This document shows, in pieces, positions 1-9,223 of a stretch of 64,000 nt of DNA (the stretch's first letter is position 1; each line of letters begins with the position of its first letter). The notes below the pieces were generated by a model. The model was given only the letters and a program-made list of their open reading frames with translations, was not told where the DNA came from and ran no database searches. The translations under genes were made by a program, and so were the position numbers. This stretch comes from Micromonospora trifolii (lineage in GTDB: Bacteria; Actinomycetota; Actinomycetes; Mycobacteriales; Micromonosporaceae): positions 1 through 64,000 of the forward strand of contig NZ_JAKKFD010000027.1 of assembly GCF_022229005.1 (NCBI RefSeq), given 5' to 3'.

Positions 1-34
1 GCTGACTGAGGGCGCTCTCACATATGCGCAGGGA

Positions 35-2479
35 TCAGGACTGATAACCCGCCGAGCGGTACTCGTACTCCCGGTCGTCGTCGCGGTCTCCGTGGTCACG
101 GCTGAAGTCCCAGCCGCCGGCCGCCTCACGACCGGGCCGACCACCCACCGCGAAACCGCCGATCTCCTGGCCACGACGCCAGCCACGGAAGTAGCCTGTC
201 GTGTTCTCCGCGAGGCTTGCCGCATCACGCACTATCCGCAATGGGCGCTCCTCGCGCAGCGGCGAACCGGGCACCAGGTTGGCCTGCGGCACGCGCTTCG
301 GCAGCCCGGCGTTGGTCTCGGCGCCCACCGCCGGGCGGGCGGCCTGCTCCGCGGCCTGCCAACCGGTGTCGGCGGTGGTCGACCAGTCCAGGTCGGACTC
401 CTCGGCCTGCCCGACGAACCAGGCCGACTTGGCCTGGGCGAAGATCAGCAGATCGCCATCGCCCTCGTCGGCGACCGGCGGCGGCCGGTGCTCCATTGGC
501 GGTGGCCGGTGCTCCAGCGGCGGTGGCCGGTGCTCGACCGGGGGCGCCGGCCGGTGCTCGGTGGCACGCTCGGTGCGGGCGGCCGCCCGACCGTTGCGAG
601 CGGCCTGCTCGCGGTCGACCAGGCGCAGCGGCGGCGTCTCCAGGTGCTGGTCCGCGGGAGGGTTGAGCCCTTCGCGCAGCGCCCTGTCGGCCAGCGGCGG
701 CGGCTCCACCAGCCGCAGCATCGGCGGCTCCGGCGGCAGGTCGTCCGCCAACCACGGCGGGGTGACCCGACCGTCGGCCCGGCCCGGGTCGGTCGGGGCG
801 TCGACACCGCGGCTGCCGCCGTACGAGTAGGCCACCGGGTTGTTCGGTGAGCTGTCGGACGGGTCCTCCGGGTTGTTGACCAGCGGCCAGTTGGCACGGG
901 AGCCGGGCGGGGGTGCGGCCTCCTGCCCGGGTCGGGGGGTCGGCACCGGAATGCTGAGATCGGTGGCGCTGAACCCGCCGGTGGGTGGCTCGTCGACCGG
1001 GCGTTGCAGGTGGCTCGGCCGGGGCTCGCCGTTGGTCTTGGGCCGGGGCGGAATGACGGTCCGCTGACGTTCGGCCCGCGCGTTGTTGATCGCGGCAGTC
1101 GTCAGGGTCGGGCGGAAGGGCTCGCCGGCCTCGGCCGGCGGCACCATGCCGCGCTGTGCCGGCGCGATCGGGGTGATCCCGGGCGGCGGAGGCGGCGGCG
1201 AGGAGACGGGCCGGTTGGTCGGGCCGTCGATCCGGCTGGGGAGCGGTTCGCTGCGACTGGGCAGCGTGGAGGCCGGCGGACCAGCCATCGCCGCCGGCGT
1301 CATCGGCGCGGGTGCGACCGGTGGCGGCGTGACCGGCGCCGGGGCGACTGGCGGTGGCCCGAGCGGGCGGGGCGACGCCAACGGCGCGTTACCGGGGACC
1401 GGCTCGGGACGACTGCGCCGCCCGACAGCGGGTGCCGGGTCGGCGGCCGGCGGAGTGGGTCGGACAGACCGCAACCCGGCGTTGGTGCCGGCCAGGCCGG
1501 TCATCCCGGCACTGGTGCCGGCCAGGCCGGTCAACTCGCCGACGGACTCGCCACGGCGGGCCGCGGCCCGGCGGCCGGGTGCCTGGACAGGCGTGGTGAC
1601 CCGTGAGCTGAGCGCGCTGACCAGCGCCTCACACCCGGCGTCGCAGGCCCGTACGGAGGCGACGGCCTGGCGGACAGTCTCGGCCACCGCGGACGTGAGC
1701 GCCCGGTTGACCGCAGCCCGTCGGGGTGTCTCGGAGATGGCGACCCGCAGGGCGGTGACCGCCTCGTTGATCTCCTCGGCGTCGGCGACCCCGTCCGCGG
1801 CGAGGTGCGCGGCGATGGCATCCGCCGCGACCGAAACCTCGCGACCCCGGGCGACGGTGCCCCCGAGCATGCCCGGCTCGGGCAGGGCGTCCAGCACGGC
1901 CAGAGAGACCGGCTCGGCCGGGTCCGGGTAGGCGCGCAGGGCCGCCGGGTAGAGCTCCCGCAGAACCTCGCGCAGCGCCACGGCGGCGGAGTGCCGCCCA
2001 CTGGCCAGAGCGGCGTGTGCGGAGAGCACCTGCTTGTAGCCGGCGAGGTCCCGGGGTGCCGGCAGGGTGACGGCGGAGAGTGCCCCCGCCTGCAACGCGC
2101 GGGCGAGGCCGACCGCCCGTCGTTCGGCCGGAGGCGACTGCATCTCCTCAAGGGAGTCGTCGTCGGCGAACCGCTCGGCGAAGTCGTCCACCGAGTCGTC
2201 GTCGGCGATCGCCAGGGGCCGCCCCGCCGCGCTCAGCAGCGAGGTGACCGTGTGGTCGTCGCTGTCGGCGGCGATGGCCGCACCGCTCGGCCCGCCCGAC
2301 CGCTCCACGAGCAGCGCGACGAGCTGGGCGTAGCCAGCGGCGTCATCGCTGATCTCGCAGACATGCAGCAGACGGCCTGCGTCGTCGACCACAGCGGACG
2401 TCAGCGTCGAACCGGCGGAGGCCGGTCGGTCAGCCGGATCCGCCGAGGCCAGACCGCAGTAAACGCGCACGAGCGCCAC
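35..2479 (-). CDS. IS110-transposase-derived protein with long disordered tail
   Basis: This 814-residue protein starts at GTG 2479 behind a strong GGAGGA ribosome site. Residues 25-205 read like the RuvC-like N-terminal domain of IS110-family transposases: a VVDDAGR strand, an AAGYAQL helix, and then the long helix (about 140-180) that ends in ELYPAALRAYPD, as IS110 proteins end in a YFPALERA-like segment. Residues 225-295 resemble the helical segment that follows in IS110. The acidic DEDD residues appear lost: there is no GIDVG-like Asp at the start, and the KTDxxDA motif is replaced by PPAERRAVGLA. The C-terminal Tnp domain with the catalytic serine is absent. Residues 300-814 are Pro/Arg/Ala-rich, low complexity and probably disordered, with an EHRPPP repeat. 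No terminal inverted repeats flank it. The gene existence is certain; the IS110 ancestry is my inference and the function is unknown. Confidence 0.75.
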   Translation of the reverse strand: MALVRVYCGLASADPADRPASAGSTLTSAVVDDAGRLLHVCEISDDAAGYAQLVALLVERSGGPSGAAIAADSDDHTVTSLLSAAGRPLAIADDDSVDDFAERFADDDSLEEMQSPPAERRAVGLARALQAGALSAVTLPAPRDLAGYKQVLSAHAALASGRHSAAVALREVLRELYPAALRAYPDPAEPVSLAVLDALPEPGMLGGTVARGREVSVAADAIAAHLAADGVADAEEINEAVTALRVAISETPRRAAVNRALTSAVAETVRQAVASVRACDAGCEALVSALSSRVTTPVQAPGRRAAARRGESVGELTGLAGTSAGMTGLAGTNAGLRSVRPTPPAADPAPAVGRRSRPEPVPGNAPLASPRPLGPPPVAPAPVTPPPVAPAPMTPAAMAGPPASTLPSRSEPLPSRIDGPTNRPVSSPPPPPPGITPIAPAQRGMVPPAEAGEPFRPTLTTAAINNARAERQRTVIPPRPKTNGEPRPSHLQRPVDEPPTGGFSATDLSIPVPTPRPGQEAAPPPGSRANWPLVNNPEDPSDSSPNNPVAYSYGGSRGVDAPTDPGRADGRVTPPWLADDLPPEPPMLRLVEPPPLADRALREGLNPPADQHLETPPLRLVDREQAARNGRAAARTERATEHRPAPPVEHRPPPLEHRPPPMEHRPPPVADEGDGDLLIFAQAKSAWFVGQAEESDLDWSTTADTGWQAAEQAARPAVGAETNAGLPKRVPQANLVPGSPLREERPLRIVRDAASLAENTTGYFRGWRRGQEIGGFAVGGRPGREAAGGWDFSRDHGDRDDDREYEYRSAGYQS
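473..562 (-). repeat. EHRPPP-encoding tandem repeat
   Basis: About four imperfect copies of a 24-nt unit encode (V/L/M)EHRPPP in the disordered tail of the IS110-derived protein. The copies differ mainly in the hydrophobic residue before Glu. Such an in-frame minisatellite can change length by slippage without breaking the frame. Confidence 0.7.
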
Positions 2480-2542
2480 GGCGTCGTCCTCCTCCCGGGA
2501 CAGGTCTTTCCTCTGCCAGCAACTGATGCTCCCCGGTACGGG

Positions 2543-3454
2543 TCAGTCGCGCCAGTCCACCACCGCAGAGATCTTGCCGACAATGGTGCGCCAACCCAAA
2601 CTTGCGGTCTGCGCACCGATCTTCTTCAGCCGTCGCCGACCCATGAACGCGCCGATCCCACCGTTGGCGGTGGCACGCAGCGCCTCGTCCAGGTCGTCGA
2701 GGCTGGAGCCGGCGGAGAGCATGTCGAGTACCGCAGGCAGCCGCAATGCGTACGAGAGGTCACGTGCGGCCTCGCCCGCCTCGATCAGCAGGCTCGAATC
2801 CCACGTGTCGTGCCCGCCGCGCAGGTTCTCCACGACCAGGTCGAGCTCGTAGGTGTCCTCCTCGAGCGGAGCGATATCTGCCGGCTCCACCCGTTCGGAC
2901 AATTCATTCCAGCTGTCCAGTTGGGACAGATCGTTTGGCGCACCGGATCGGATGAAACTGACAAGCGACTCGGGGGTCTTGAACAGCAGCAGCTTGCCGC
3001 GGTTGCTGAGGAAGACCGGCACCTCCTCGTCGTCCGCCTCGTCCGTGACGGCCTCGTCCGACTCGTCGTCGGTGTCGGCGCCGTCCCGGCGGCGCTTCGA
3101 CTCGTCGTCGTCCTCGGCGAACTCCTGGGCCAGCTCCTCGTCGAGGATGACGACGGTCTCGTCGTCCTCCTCCTCCTCGATCGCCTGACGGCGGGCGAGG
3201 AACGGGTCGTCAAGGTCGCGCTCGGTCACGTCGGTCGGGGTCAGCGAGCTGGCCGGTCGGTACGCCCGGAGCGTGAAGCCGGTGCCGGCGGGCAGGGCGA
3301 TCTCCACTGGGTCGATACGCAGCTCGTCCCAGAGTGAACGGTCGATCGACGCCGCCGGGCGGTCGGTCTCGGTCTCGTCTGGCTCGGCCGCGCCGGTGGT
3401 GTCGTCGAGCTCGGGCTCGTCGGCGTCGGGCCGTTGGGGCGACTGGCGGGCCAC
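2543..3454 (-). CDS. acidic conserved protein of unknown function
   Basis: I prefer the GTG at 3454 (303 residues) because GGAGGT lies four bases upstream; the frame stays open 23 codons further to 3523. The N-terminal half is strongly acidic, with long Glu/Asp runs (roughly residues 90-150) and little predicted order. The C-terminal half is a compact mixed helix/strand region starting near VPVFLSNRGKLLLFK and ending in VVDWRD. No catalytic motif, signal peptide or membrane span is visible. It lies directly upstream of the IS110-derived gene on the same strand with a 63-nt gap, so the two may be cotranscribed. I do not recognise a family. Confidence 0.75.
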   Translation of the reverse strand: MARQSPQRPDADEPELDDTTGAAEPDETETDRPAASIDRSLWDELRIDPVEIALPAGTGFTLRAYRPASSLTPTDVTERDLDDPFLARRQAIEEEEDDETVVILDEELAQEFAEDDDESKRRRDGADTDDESDEAVTDEADDEEVPVFLSNRGKLLLFKTPESLVSFIRSGAPNDLSQLDSWNELSERVEPADIAPLEEDTYELDLVVENLRGGHDTWDSSLLIEAGEAARDLSYALRLPAVLDMLSAGSSLDDLDEALRATANGGIGAFMGRRRLKKIGAQTASLGWRTIVGKISAVVDWRD

Positions 3455-3630
3455 GCTGACCTCCGTGTGCTTCGGGTTGCCCACCCACCGGGGTCTCTGA
3501 CCGGCGAGTGACTCTGGGCACATACCCTAGTCGGCGGCCCTGGGTGACCGATGCCCGCACCCCGGTGGCCGGTTGACGCACGGGTCCGACCTGCTGGTCG
3601 TCACCGCTGGCGAAGCGGCGGTTCGACAAG

Positions 3631-3644
3631 TAGCGTAGCTACGC
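3631..3644 (+). promoter_or_regulatory. leaderless -10 and palindromic operator of padR
   Basis: TAGCGT (3631-3636) is a -10-like hexamer 8 nt before the ATG. It overlaps the perfect 12-bp palindrome GCGTAGCTACGC (3633-3644), which abuts the start codon. That placement would suit autorepression by the encoded PadR dimer. Confidence 0.5.
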
Positions 3645-3983
3645 ATGAAGGCCCAGGCGCTGCACGGCCATCTCGACGCTCTGCTGCTCGCCGTGCTCGA
3701 ACAGGGCGCGCTGCACGGCTACGCGATCATCGAGGCGTTGCGCGCCCGCAGTGACGGCAATCTGGATCTGCCCACCGGCACCATCTATCCCGCGCTCCGT
3801 CGCCTGGAACGCGCCGGTCATGTGGCGAGCACCTGGAGCACTGTCAGCGGCCGGGAACGGCGGACGTACCAGCTCACCGACTCCGGCAGGCGGGCGCTGG
3901 CCGGGGAGCGGGCCGGTTGGCGCGAGTTCCAACTGACCGTCGGCCGGTTCCTCGATCCCGGCAACCCGCCGACCCCGGCCTGA
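3645..3983 (+). CDS. PadR family transcriptional regulator
   Basis: A 112-residue winged-helix regulator of the short PadR type. The PadR signature is clear: LLAVLEQGALHGYAII at residues 14-29, then the LPTGTIYPALRRLERAGHV recognition helix and wing (about 42-60), and a YQLTDSGRRAL segment. The C-terminal helix is short, as in the PadR-s1 subgroup. It is convergent with the next gene, a membrane protein with a permease-prefix-like N-terminus; PadR regulators are often paired with such proteins. Start is the ATG directly after the palindrome described separately, so translation is probably leaderless. Ligand unknown. Confidence 0.9.
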   Translation: MKAQALHGHLDALLLAVLEQGALHGYAIIEALRARSDGNLDLPTGTIYPALRRLERAGHVASTWSTVSGRERRTYQLTDSGRRALAGERAGWREFQLTVGRFLDPGNPPTPA

Positions 3984-4004
3984 CCCGCTCGGATCCGCCG
4001 CCGA

Positions 4005-4658
4005 TCAGCGGGTGGTGGCCAGCAGCCAGCCGCGTGCCGCGCGGGTCAGCGAGAAGTATCCGCCGCCCACCAACACCGCCCCGATGATCATCGGGGGCCA
4101 GTGTGCCGCCGCGTCCCAGAGGTTCAGCGACCAGGTGAAGAGGGCGCTGCCGGCCACGATGCCGAGGATCAGGACGCCGGTCAGGCCGGTGCCCACCGCA
4201 CGCTGGGCCAGAGCCAGGCCCGGCCGGGGCGCCCGCGCGCTCGCCCAGACCACCAGCAGACCGGCCACCGAGAGCAGCAACGCGCTCATCCAGATCCAGT
4301 CCACCGAGTTGGAGAGCAGCAGGTAGCCGGTCGGGGGACGTGGGCCCCCACTCCAGCTCGACCCCCGCCAGGTCAGGTCACCGGCGACCACCCCCACCCC
4401 GGCGATCGCCAGCATCCGCAGGGAGAGCCCCCGCAGGGCGCCCACCGCCAGCTCGGCCTGCCAGGACGGGAGCACCTGCGCCGGTGAGCCGAACTCCACC
4501 ACCGCCCGGCGCTGCGCCTCGGTGGGTGGCACCCCGCTCTCGCGGTACGCCTCGACGGCGTCCAGCAACCCGTGCCGGGCCTCGGTCAGCAGGTCGGACT
4601 TGAGTCGCGCCGGCCCCTGCAACCGAGCGGCCAGCTCCCGCAGGTGCTCGTCGACCAT
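4005..4658 (-). CDS. membrane protein with permease-prefix-like N-terminal domain
   Basis: I place the start at ATG 4658 (217 residues), preceded by GGTGAGGA; an in-frame ATG at 4688 would add ten residues. Residues 1-70 are a soluble helical region (VDEHLRELAARLQGP, then AYRESGVPPTEAQRRAVVEFGS) typical of the permease-prefix domain found on proteins next to PadR regulators. Four to five hydrophobic segments follow, around LSLRMLAIAGVGVVAG, WIWMSALLLSVAGLLVV, VGTGLTGVLILGIVAG and MIIGAVLVGGGYF. The gene converges on padR, 21 bp apart. No enzymatic motif is visible. A PadR-linked membrane sensor or permease accessory role is an inference. Confidence 0.8.
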   Translation of the reverse strand: MVDEHLRELAARLQGPARLKSDLLTEARHGLLDAVEAYRESGVPPTEAQRRAVVEFGSPAQVLPSWQAELAVGALRGLSLRMLAIAGVGVVAGDLTWRGSSWSGGPRPPTGYLLLSNSVDWIWMSALLLSVAGLLVVWASARAPRPGLALAQRAVGTGLTGVLILGIVAGSALFTWSLNLWDAAAHWPPMIIGAVLVGGGYFSLTRAARGWLLATTR

Positions 4659-4748
4659 CACGTCCTCACCGCGCCCCATGGCCACCACAGTGCCACGGAA
4701 TCCCGCCGGTCGACGTCCGGGAGAACCCTGGTCCGCCCCCGAGTCGGG

Positions 4749-6536
4749 TCAGGGAGCGAGCGCCAGGTAACCCCGTTCGGCAGCGGCCTGGAGAAGCCAC
4801 TGGTCCCGGTACCAGCCCGGGGCGGCGACCAACTCGGCGTGCCGGCCGCGCTGGATCACCCGGCCGCCGTCCAGGACCACGATCTCGTCCAGCTCGGCCA
4901 GCCCGCTGAGCCGGTGGCTGATCAGCAGCACCGAGTGCCCGGCGGGGGTGGCGGCGAGGGCGGACGCGAGCACCGCGTCCGCGGCGGACGGGTCAAGACC
5001 TTCGGTGGGTTCGTCGAGCACCAGCACCGGCGGCGCGGCGAGCAGGGCACGGGCGAGCGCCAGCCGCTGCCGCTGCCCGCCGGAGAGCTGCCCGCCCTCC
5101 TCGCCGACCAGCGTGTCCCAGCCCGCAGGCTGGGCGCGGACCCAGTCCAGCAGGCCGGCGGCGGCGGTGGCCGCGGTCAGCTCCTCCTCGCCAGCCGCGG
5201 CCCGCCCGAGCAGCAGGTTCTCCCGCACCGTGGCATGGAAGACGTACGCCTCGGCGAGCAGCCCGCCGACCGCGCGGGGCAGCGCCTCCTCGGCGTACGT
5301 CGAGAGGTCGTGACCGTCCAGTGTGACCCGGCCGGACGCGGGCCGGACGGTGCCGGTCAGCACGGCGGCCAGGGTGCTCTTGCCGGCGCCGCTCGGGCCG
5401 ACGACAGCGATCCGACGTCCCGCCGGCAGGTTCAGGTTGACCCCGTCCAGGGCGGGCGCCGCACCGGCCCGGTACCGCACTGTCACGTCGACGAAGCGCA
5501 GCTCGTGCGGACCGCTCAGGTCCGTTGGACCGGTCGCGGCCGGCGCGGTCGGCGGGTCGGCGTCGAGCAGGTCGGCCACCCGGGTCAGGCCGGGCCGCAG
5601 CTGCGTCCACTGCCGGGCCGCCGCGACAAGCGCCAGCGTCACCTCCACGGCGGCCAGTGTGCCGACGGCCAGGACGCCCACCAGCACCCCCGGCACGTCG
5701 GCGGCGAGCGCGACCAGCACCACAGCCGCGGCGGTCACGCCGGCGGCCAGCACGCCGGCCGCGTCCACGGCGAACCCGGTGGCGGCCAGTCGACGTTCCA
5801 GCCGGGCCAGCCGGTGGGCGCGCTGCTCGGCGGCGCGCAGCGTGACGTCTGTCGCCCCGAACGCGGCCAGGTCGGCGGCGCCGTGGGTGAGGTCGATCGC
5901 GTCGGTGGCCAGCGCGCCCCGCAGGGGGGCCACCTCGGCCGCGCTGCGGCGGGTGACCGCTGTGGCCAAGGCGGGCAGCGCCACCCCGGCGACCAGCAGC
6001 CCGACGGCGAGCGCGCCGGCGGCCGGTGGCGAGATCAGCGCCGCCACGGCGACCGCCGACACACCGACCACTGCCGCCGCCGAAGCGGGCACGAGCACCC
6101 GCAGCAACAGGTCCTGGACGGCCTCCACGTCGGAGACCAGGCGACTCAGCACGTCCCCCGAGCGGTGCGTCGTGCCACGGCGGGCCGCCAGGGTGGCGAA
6201 GACCCGGGCCCGGACGTCGGTGATCATGCGGAGCACCGCGTCGTGCCCGGCGAGCCGTTCGGTGTAGCGGAACACGCCCCGGCTGATCGCCAGCGCCCGG
6301 ACCGCGACGATCGCCACTGTGAGGCGGTCCAGCGGAGGCTGACCGGCGGCACTCATCAGCAGCCAGGTGGCGGTGGCCATCAGGGCGAGCCCGGCGAACT
6401 CGGTGGCTGCCGCCAGCAGCCCGGCTCCGACCAGGCGGCCCAGGTACGGCCGGGCCAGTCGCAGCACCACCCGCTCGGCGGCGGCCCGCCCGGCCGGGGC
6501 CGCGTCGGCCAACGCCGGCCCCTGGTCCCCGGTCAT
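4749..6536 (-). CDS. cydC: thiol reductant ABC exporter subunit CydC
   Basis: A 595-residue half-transporter with about six membrane spans in the first 310 residues and an ATPase domain after residue 360. Walker A GPSGAGKST, the LSGGQRQR signature, Walker B LVLDEPTEGLD and the switch His in LLISHR are all intact. It is the last gene of cydABDC and overlaps cydD by 4 nt (ATGA). With CydD it forms the exporter that moves reduced thiols (cysteine or glutathione in E. coli) to the outside and is needed to assemble cytochrome bd. Position and order, rather than sequence alone, separate CydC from CydD. In actinobacteria the thiol exported is not established. Confidence 0.93.
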   Translation of the reverse strand: MTGDQGPALADAAPAGRAAAERVVLRLARPYLGRLVGAGLLAAATEFAGLALMATATWLLMSAAGQPPLDRLTVAIVAVRALAISRGVFRYTERLAGHDAVLRMITDVRARVFATLAARRGTTHRSGDVLSRLVSDVEAVQDLLLRVLVPASAAAVVGVSAVAVAALISPPAAGALAVGLLVAGVALPALATAVTRRSAAEVAPLRGALATDAIDLTHGAADLAAFGATDVTLRAAEQRAHRLARLERRLAATGFAVDAAGVLAAGVTAAAVVLVALAADVPGVLVGVLAVGTLAAVEVTLALVAAARQWTQLRPGLTRVADLLDADPPTAPAATGPTDLSGPHELRFVDVTVRYRAGAAPALDGVNLNLPAGRRIAVVGPSGAGKSTLAAVLTGTVRPASGRVTLDGHDLSTYAEEALPRAVGGLLAEAYVFHATVRENLLLGRAAAGEEELTAATAAAGLLDWVRAQPAGWDTLVGEEGGQLSGGQRQRLALARALLAAPPVLVLDEPTEGLDPSAADAVLASALAATPAGHSVLLISHRLSGLAELDEIVVLDGGRVIQRGRHAELVAAPGWYRDQWLLQAAAERGYLALAP

Positions 6537-8209
6537 CGGGTGGCCTTCCCGGTCGGTTCGGGCGTCAACTCGGTGACCCGACCGTCCTCGATGCGCAGGA
6601 TCCGGTCGGCGTCGGCCAGCAACGCCGGTCGGTGCGCGACCAGCAGCGCCGTCCGCCCGGCGACCAGGCGGCGGGTGGCGTCGAGCACCACCGCCTCCGC
6701 CGCCGTGTCGAGTCGGGCGGTGGGTTCGTCGAGCAACACCACCGGGGCGGCACGCAGGAACGCCCGGGCCAGTGCCACCCGCTGCCGCTGCCCGCTGGAC
6801 AGCCCGTGACCGCGTTCGCCGAGCAGGGTGTCCAGCCCGTCGGGCAGGCCGGCCACCACGTCGTCCAGGGCGGCGTCGTGCACGGCGGCGGTGAGTGCGT
6901 CGGCCGGGGTGTCCGGCGCGCCGAGGCGGATGTTGTCGGCCAGCGAGGCGGCGAAGAGGTGCGCCCGCTGCGGCACCCAGGCGAGCTGACGACGCCAGGC
7001 GTCCGGGTCGGCGGTGGCGAGGTCGACCCCGTCCACTGTGATCCGGCCGGTGGTCGGCACCACGAAGCCCAACAGCAGGCCGAGCAGGGTGCTCTTGCCG
7101 GCGCCGCTGGGCCCGATGATGGCGATCCGCTCACCCGGCCGGATGGTCAGGTTCACGTCGCGCAGCGCTGTGGTCCGCTCGTACGCCACTGTCACCCCCT
7201 CGAACCGGATCTCGGCCCGCGCGTCCGGGACGGAGGCGCCCTCGGCGGCTCGGGGTGCTGTGGGCGCGGCGGAGACGGTCAACGCCTCGTCCAGCGCGGC
7301 CAGCCCTTCCATGCTGGCGTGGAAGCGGCTGCCGGCGGCTCGCAGCGGCAGGTACGCCTCCGGGGTCAACAGCAGCACCAGCAGCGCGGTCTGCAGGGCC
7401 AGCCCGCCGCCGAGCAGCCGGATGCCGACCGGCACCGCTACCAGCGCCACCGAGAGGGTGGCGACCAACTCGAGGACCAGCGCGGAGAGGAACGCGATCC
7501 GCAGCGTCTTCATGGTGGCCACGCGGTGACCGTCGGCCATCCGGCGCACCACGTCGGTCTGCGCCCGGGCCCGCCCGAACGCGCGCAGCGTGGGCAGCCC
7601 GGCGACCATGTCCAGGAAGTGCCCGCCGAGCAGTGCGAGCCGCCGCCACTGCCGTTCGGTGGCGGCCTGCGCCTGCCAGCCGAGCAGCGCTCCGAAGACC
7701 GGGATCAGCGGCAGGGTCAGCGCGATGATCACCGCCGAACTCCAGTCGGCGAAGACGACGCGCGCCAGCACCGCCAGGGGCACCGTCACGCTGAGCACCA
7801 GTTGTGGCAGGTAACCGGTGAAGTACGCGTCCAGCGCGTCCAACCCACGCCCGGCCAGGGTGGCGATCTCACCAGCCCGCTGCCCGGCCACCCAGCCGGG
7901 CCCGTGCCGGCCCACAGCGCCGAGCAGGTCGGCCCGCAGCGTGGCCTTGACAGTGGCGGCGACCCGCGCCGAGACCGTGCCCTGCGCCCAGACCAGTGCT
8001 GAGCGGGCGGCGACCGCGACCACGAAGCCGGCCAGCGCCGGTCGATCCAGCCGGCCGTCGATCGCTGTGGCCAGCAGCGACGCGAGCGCGGTGGCCTGCG
8101 CCACGATCAACCCGGCGGCCAGCACCCCCAGGAGCGCGAGCACGGCAAGATCGCCCCGGGCCGCAGGGACCCGGCGCAGCAGACGCGGGTCGAACGGACG
8201 GCGGCTCAC
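6533..8209 (-). CDS. cydD: thiol reductant ABC exporter subunit CydD
   Basis: A 558-residue ABC half-transporter, partner of CydC. The membrane domain covers about residues 20-320 and the ATPase domain about 330-550, with Walker A GPSGAGKSTL and Walker B VLLDEPTARLD. The signature reads LSSGQRQR, a small departure from LSGGQ. It overlaps cydB by 4 nt at its start and cydC by 4 nt at its end, so the four genes are translationally coupled. The heterodimer supports haem insertion into and maturation of the bd oxidase encoded upstream. Assignment as CydD rests on homology pattern and operon order. Confidence 0.93.
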   Translation of the reverse strand: MSRRPFDPRLLRRVPAARGDLAVLALLGVLAAGLIVAQATALASLLATAIDGRLDRPALAGFVVAVAARSALVWAQGTVSARVAATVKATLRADLLGAVGRHGPGWVAGQRAGEIATLAGRGLDALDAYFTGYLPQLVLSVTVPLAVLARVVFADWSSAVIIALTLPLIPVFGALLGWQAQAATERQWRRLALLGGHFLDMVAGLPTLRAFGRARAQTDVVRRMADGHRVATMKTLRIAFLSALVLELVATLSVALVAVPVGIRLLGGGLALQTALLVLLLTPEAYLPLRAAGSRFHASMEGLAALDEALTVSAAPTAPRAAEGASVPDARAEIRFEGVTVAYERTTALRDVNLTIRPGERIAIIGPSGAGKSTLLGLLLGFVVPTTGRITVDGVDLATADPDAWRRQLAWVPQRAHLFAASLADNIRLGAPDTPADALTAAVHDAALDDVVAGLPDGLDTLLGERGHGLSSGQRQRVALARAFLRAAPVVLLDEPTARLDTAAEAVVLDATRRLVAGRTALLVAHRPALLADADRILRIEDGRVTELTPEPTGKATR

Positions 8210-9213
8210 CAGTACACCGGTGCCCTACCGTCGGTCCGTCCTCGGAAAACCCACCAGCACATCGCCTGGAAGCCTAGTAGGGCCGGAAGTAGCGGCAGCG
8301 CCACCCAGCCCAGCAGCCGCAGTGTCGGCGCGCTGGCGGCGGCGTCGGCCACCAGCAGCGAGGCGCCCGGGTCGGTCGTGGACACCAGAACGTAGGGCCA
8401 GAGAGCCGCTCCGACCAGCACCACCGGCAGCGCCAGGGCCGCGCCGGTGGCGACCAGAGCCCACCCTGGCCGCCGCCGGGTCAGCGCCGCGCCGGCCGCC
8501 AGCAGCGCCGTCACGAGCAGCACCGGCAGGAGTACGGCCACCGCCGGCCGCTGCACGGCGTCGCGTACCCGGGCGGAAAGCAGGCCCACGACGGTGGCCA
8601 GGGCGACAGCGGTGAGCGCCACCGGGACCAGCCGGCGGGCCGTGCGGCCGACCGTGGCGGCGGCCTCGGCCGGCAGCCGCAGGGTGAGGAAGGTCGCCCC
8701 GTGCACAGCGACCAGTGTGACCATGGCCAGCCCGGCAGCGGCCGCGAACGGGGTGGCCAGGTGCGTCACCCCGGCGACGTGCCCGTCGGCCTCAAGGGGT
8801 ACGCCCTGCAGCAGCGCGGCGAGCAGCGCACCCCAGCCCAGCGCGGCGAGGGCGCTGCCGATCACCACGACGCGGTCCCAGCGGGCGCGGATCCGCTCGT
8901 GGCTGGGTCGGCTGCGCAGCTGCACCCCGACGGTGACCAGGATGACGCCGACCAGGGCGCCGACGACGACCGGATAGCAGCCGGCGAGCAACTCGCCCTC
9001 CAGGAGGGGGAACGCGCCGAAGAGGATGCCCATGGCGGCCACCAGCCAGACCTCGTTGCCGAGGAAGAACGGGCCGAGCGCGGTGAGCGCCTCCCGGCGC
9101 CCGGCCGGGCCGCCGCCGCGGGCGAGCAGCAGCCCGACGCCGTAGTCGTAGCCGGCGAGCACCAGATAGCTGGCGAAGAAGAGGCCGAGCAGGGCGTACC
9201 AGGCGAGGTCCAC
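8206..9213 (-). CDS. cydB: cytochrome bd ubiquinol oxidase subunit II (CydB)
   Basis: A 335-residue integral membrane protein with eight to nine hydrophobic segments. It opens with LAWYALLGLFFASYLVLAG, typical of CydB, and carries the GNEVWLVAAMG motif near residue 53. The GTG start at 9213 has a GAGGAGA ribosome site inside the 10-nt gap after cydA. CydB is the partner of CydA in the high-affinity bd quinol oxidase, which reduces oxygen to water and contributes to proton motive force without pumping. Its stop overlaps the cydD start. Confidence 0.95.
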   Translation of the reverse strand: MDLAWYALLGLFFASYLVLAGYDYGVGLLLARGGGPAGRREALTALGPFFLGNEVWLVAAMGILFGAFPLLEGELLAGCYPVVVGALVGVILVTVGVQLRSRPSHERIRARWDRVVVIGSALAALGWGALLAALLQGVPLEADGHVAGVTHLATPFAAAAGLAMVTLVAVHGATFLTLRLPAEAAATVGRTARRLVPVALTAVALATVVGLLSARVRDAVQRPAVAVLLPVLLVTALLAAGAALTRRRPGWALVATGAALALPVVLVGAALWPYVLVSTTDPGASLLVADAAASAPTLRLLGWVALPLLPALLGFQAMCWWVFRGRTDGRAPVYW

Positions 9214-9223
9214 TGTCTTCTCC

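Noticed and set aside
92..2333. Long plus-strand ORFs (for example 1805-3337) opposite the IS110-derived gene and its neighbour
   Set aside because: They are antisense shadows of GC-rich genes, with Arg/Gly/Pro-biased products and no ribosome site.
35..2479. Intact IS110 insertion sequence
   Set aside because: The catalytic residues and the Tnp domain are missing and no ends are visible, so it is not an active element.
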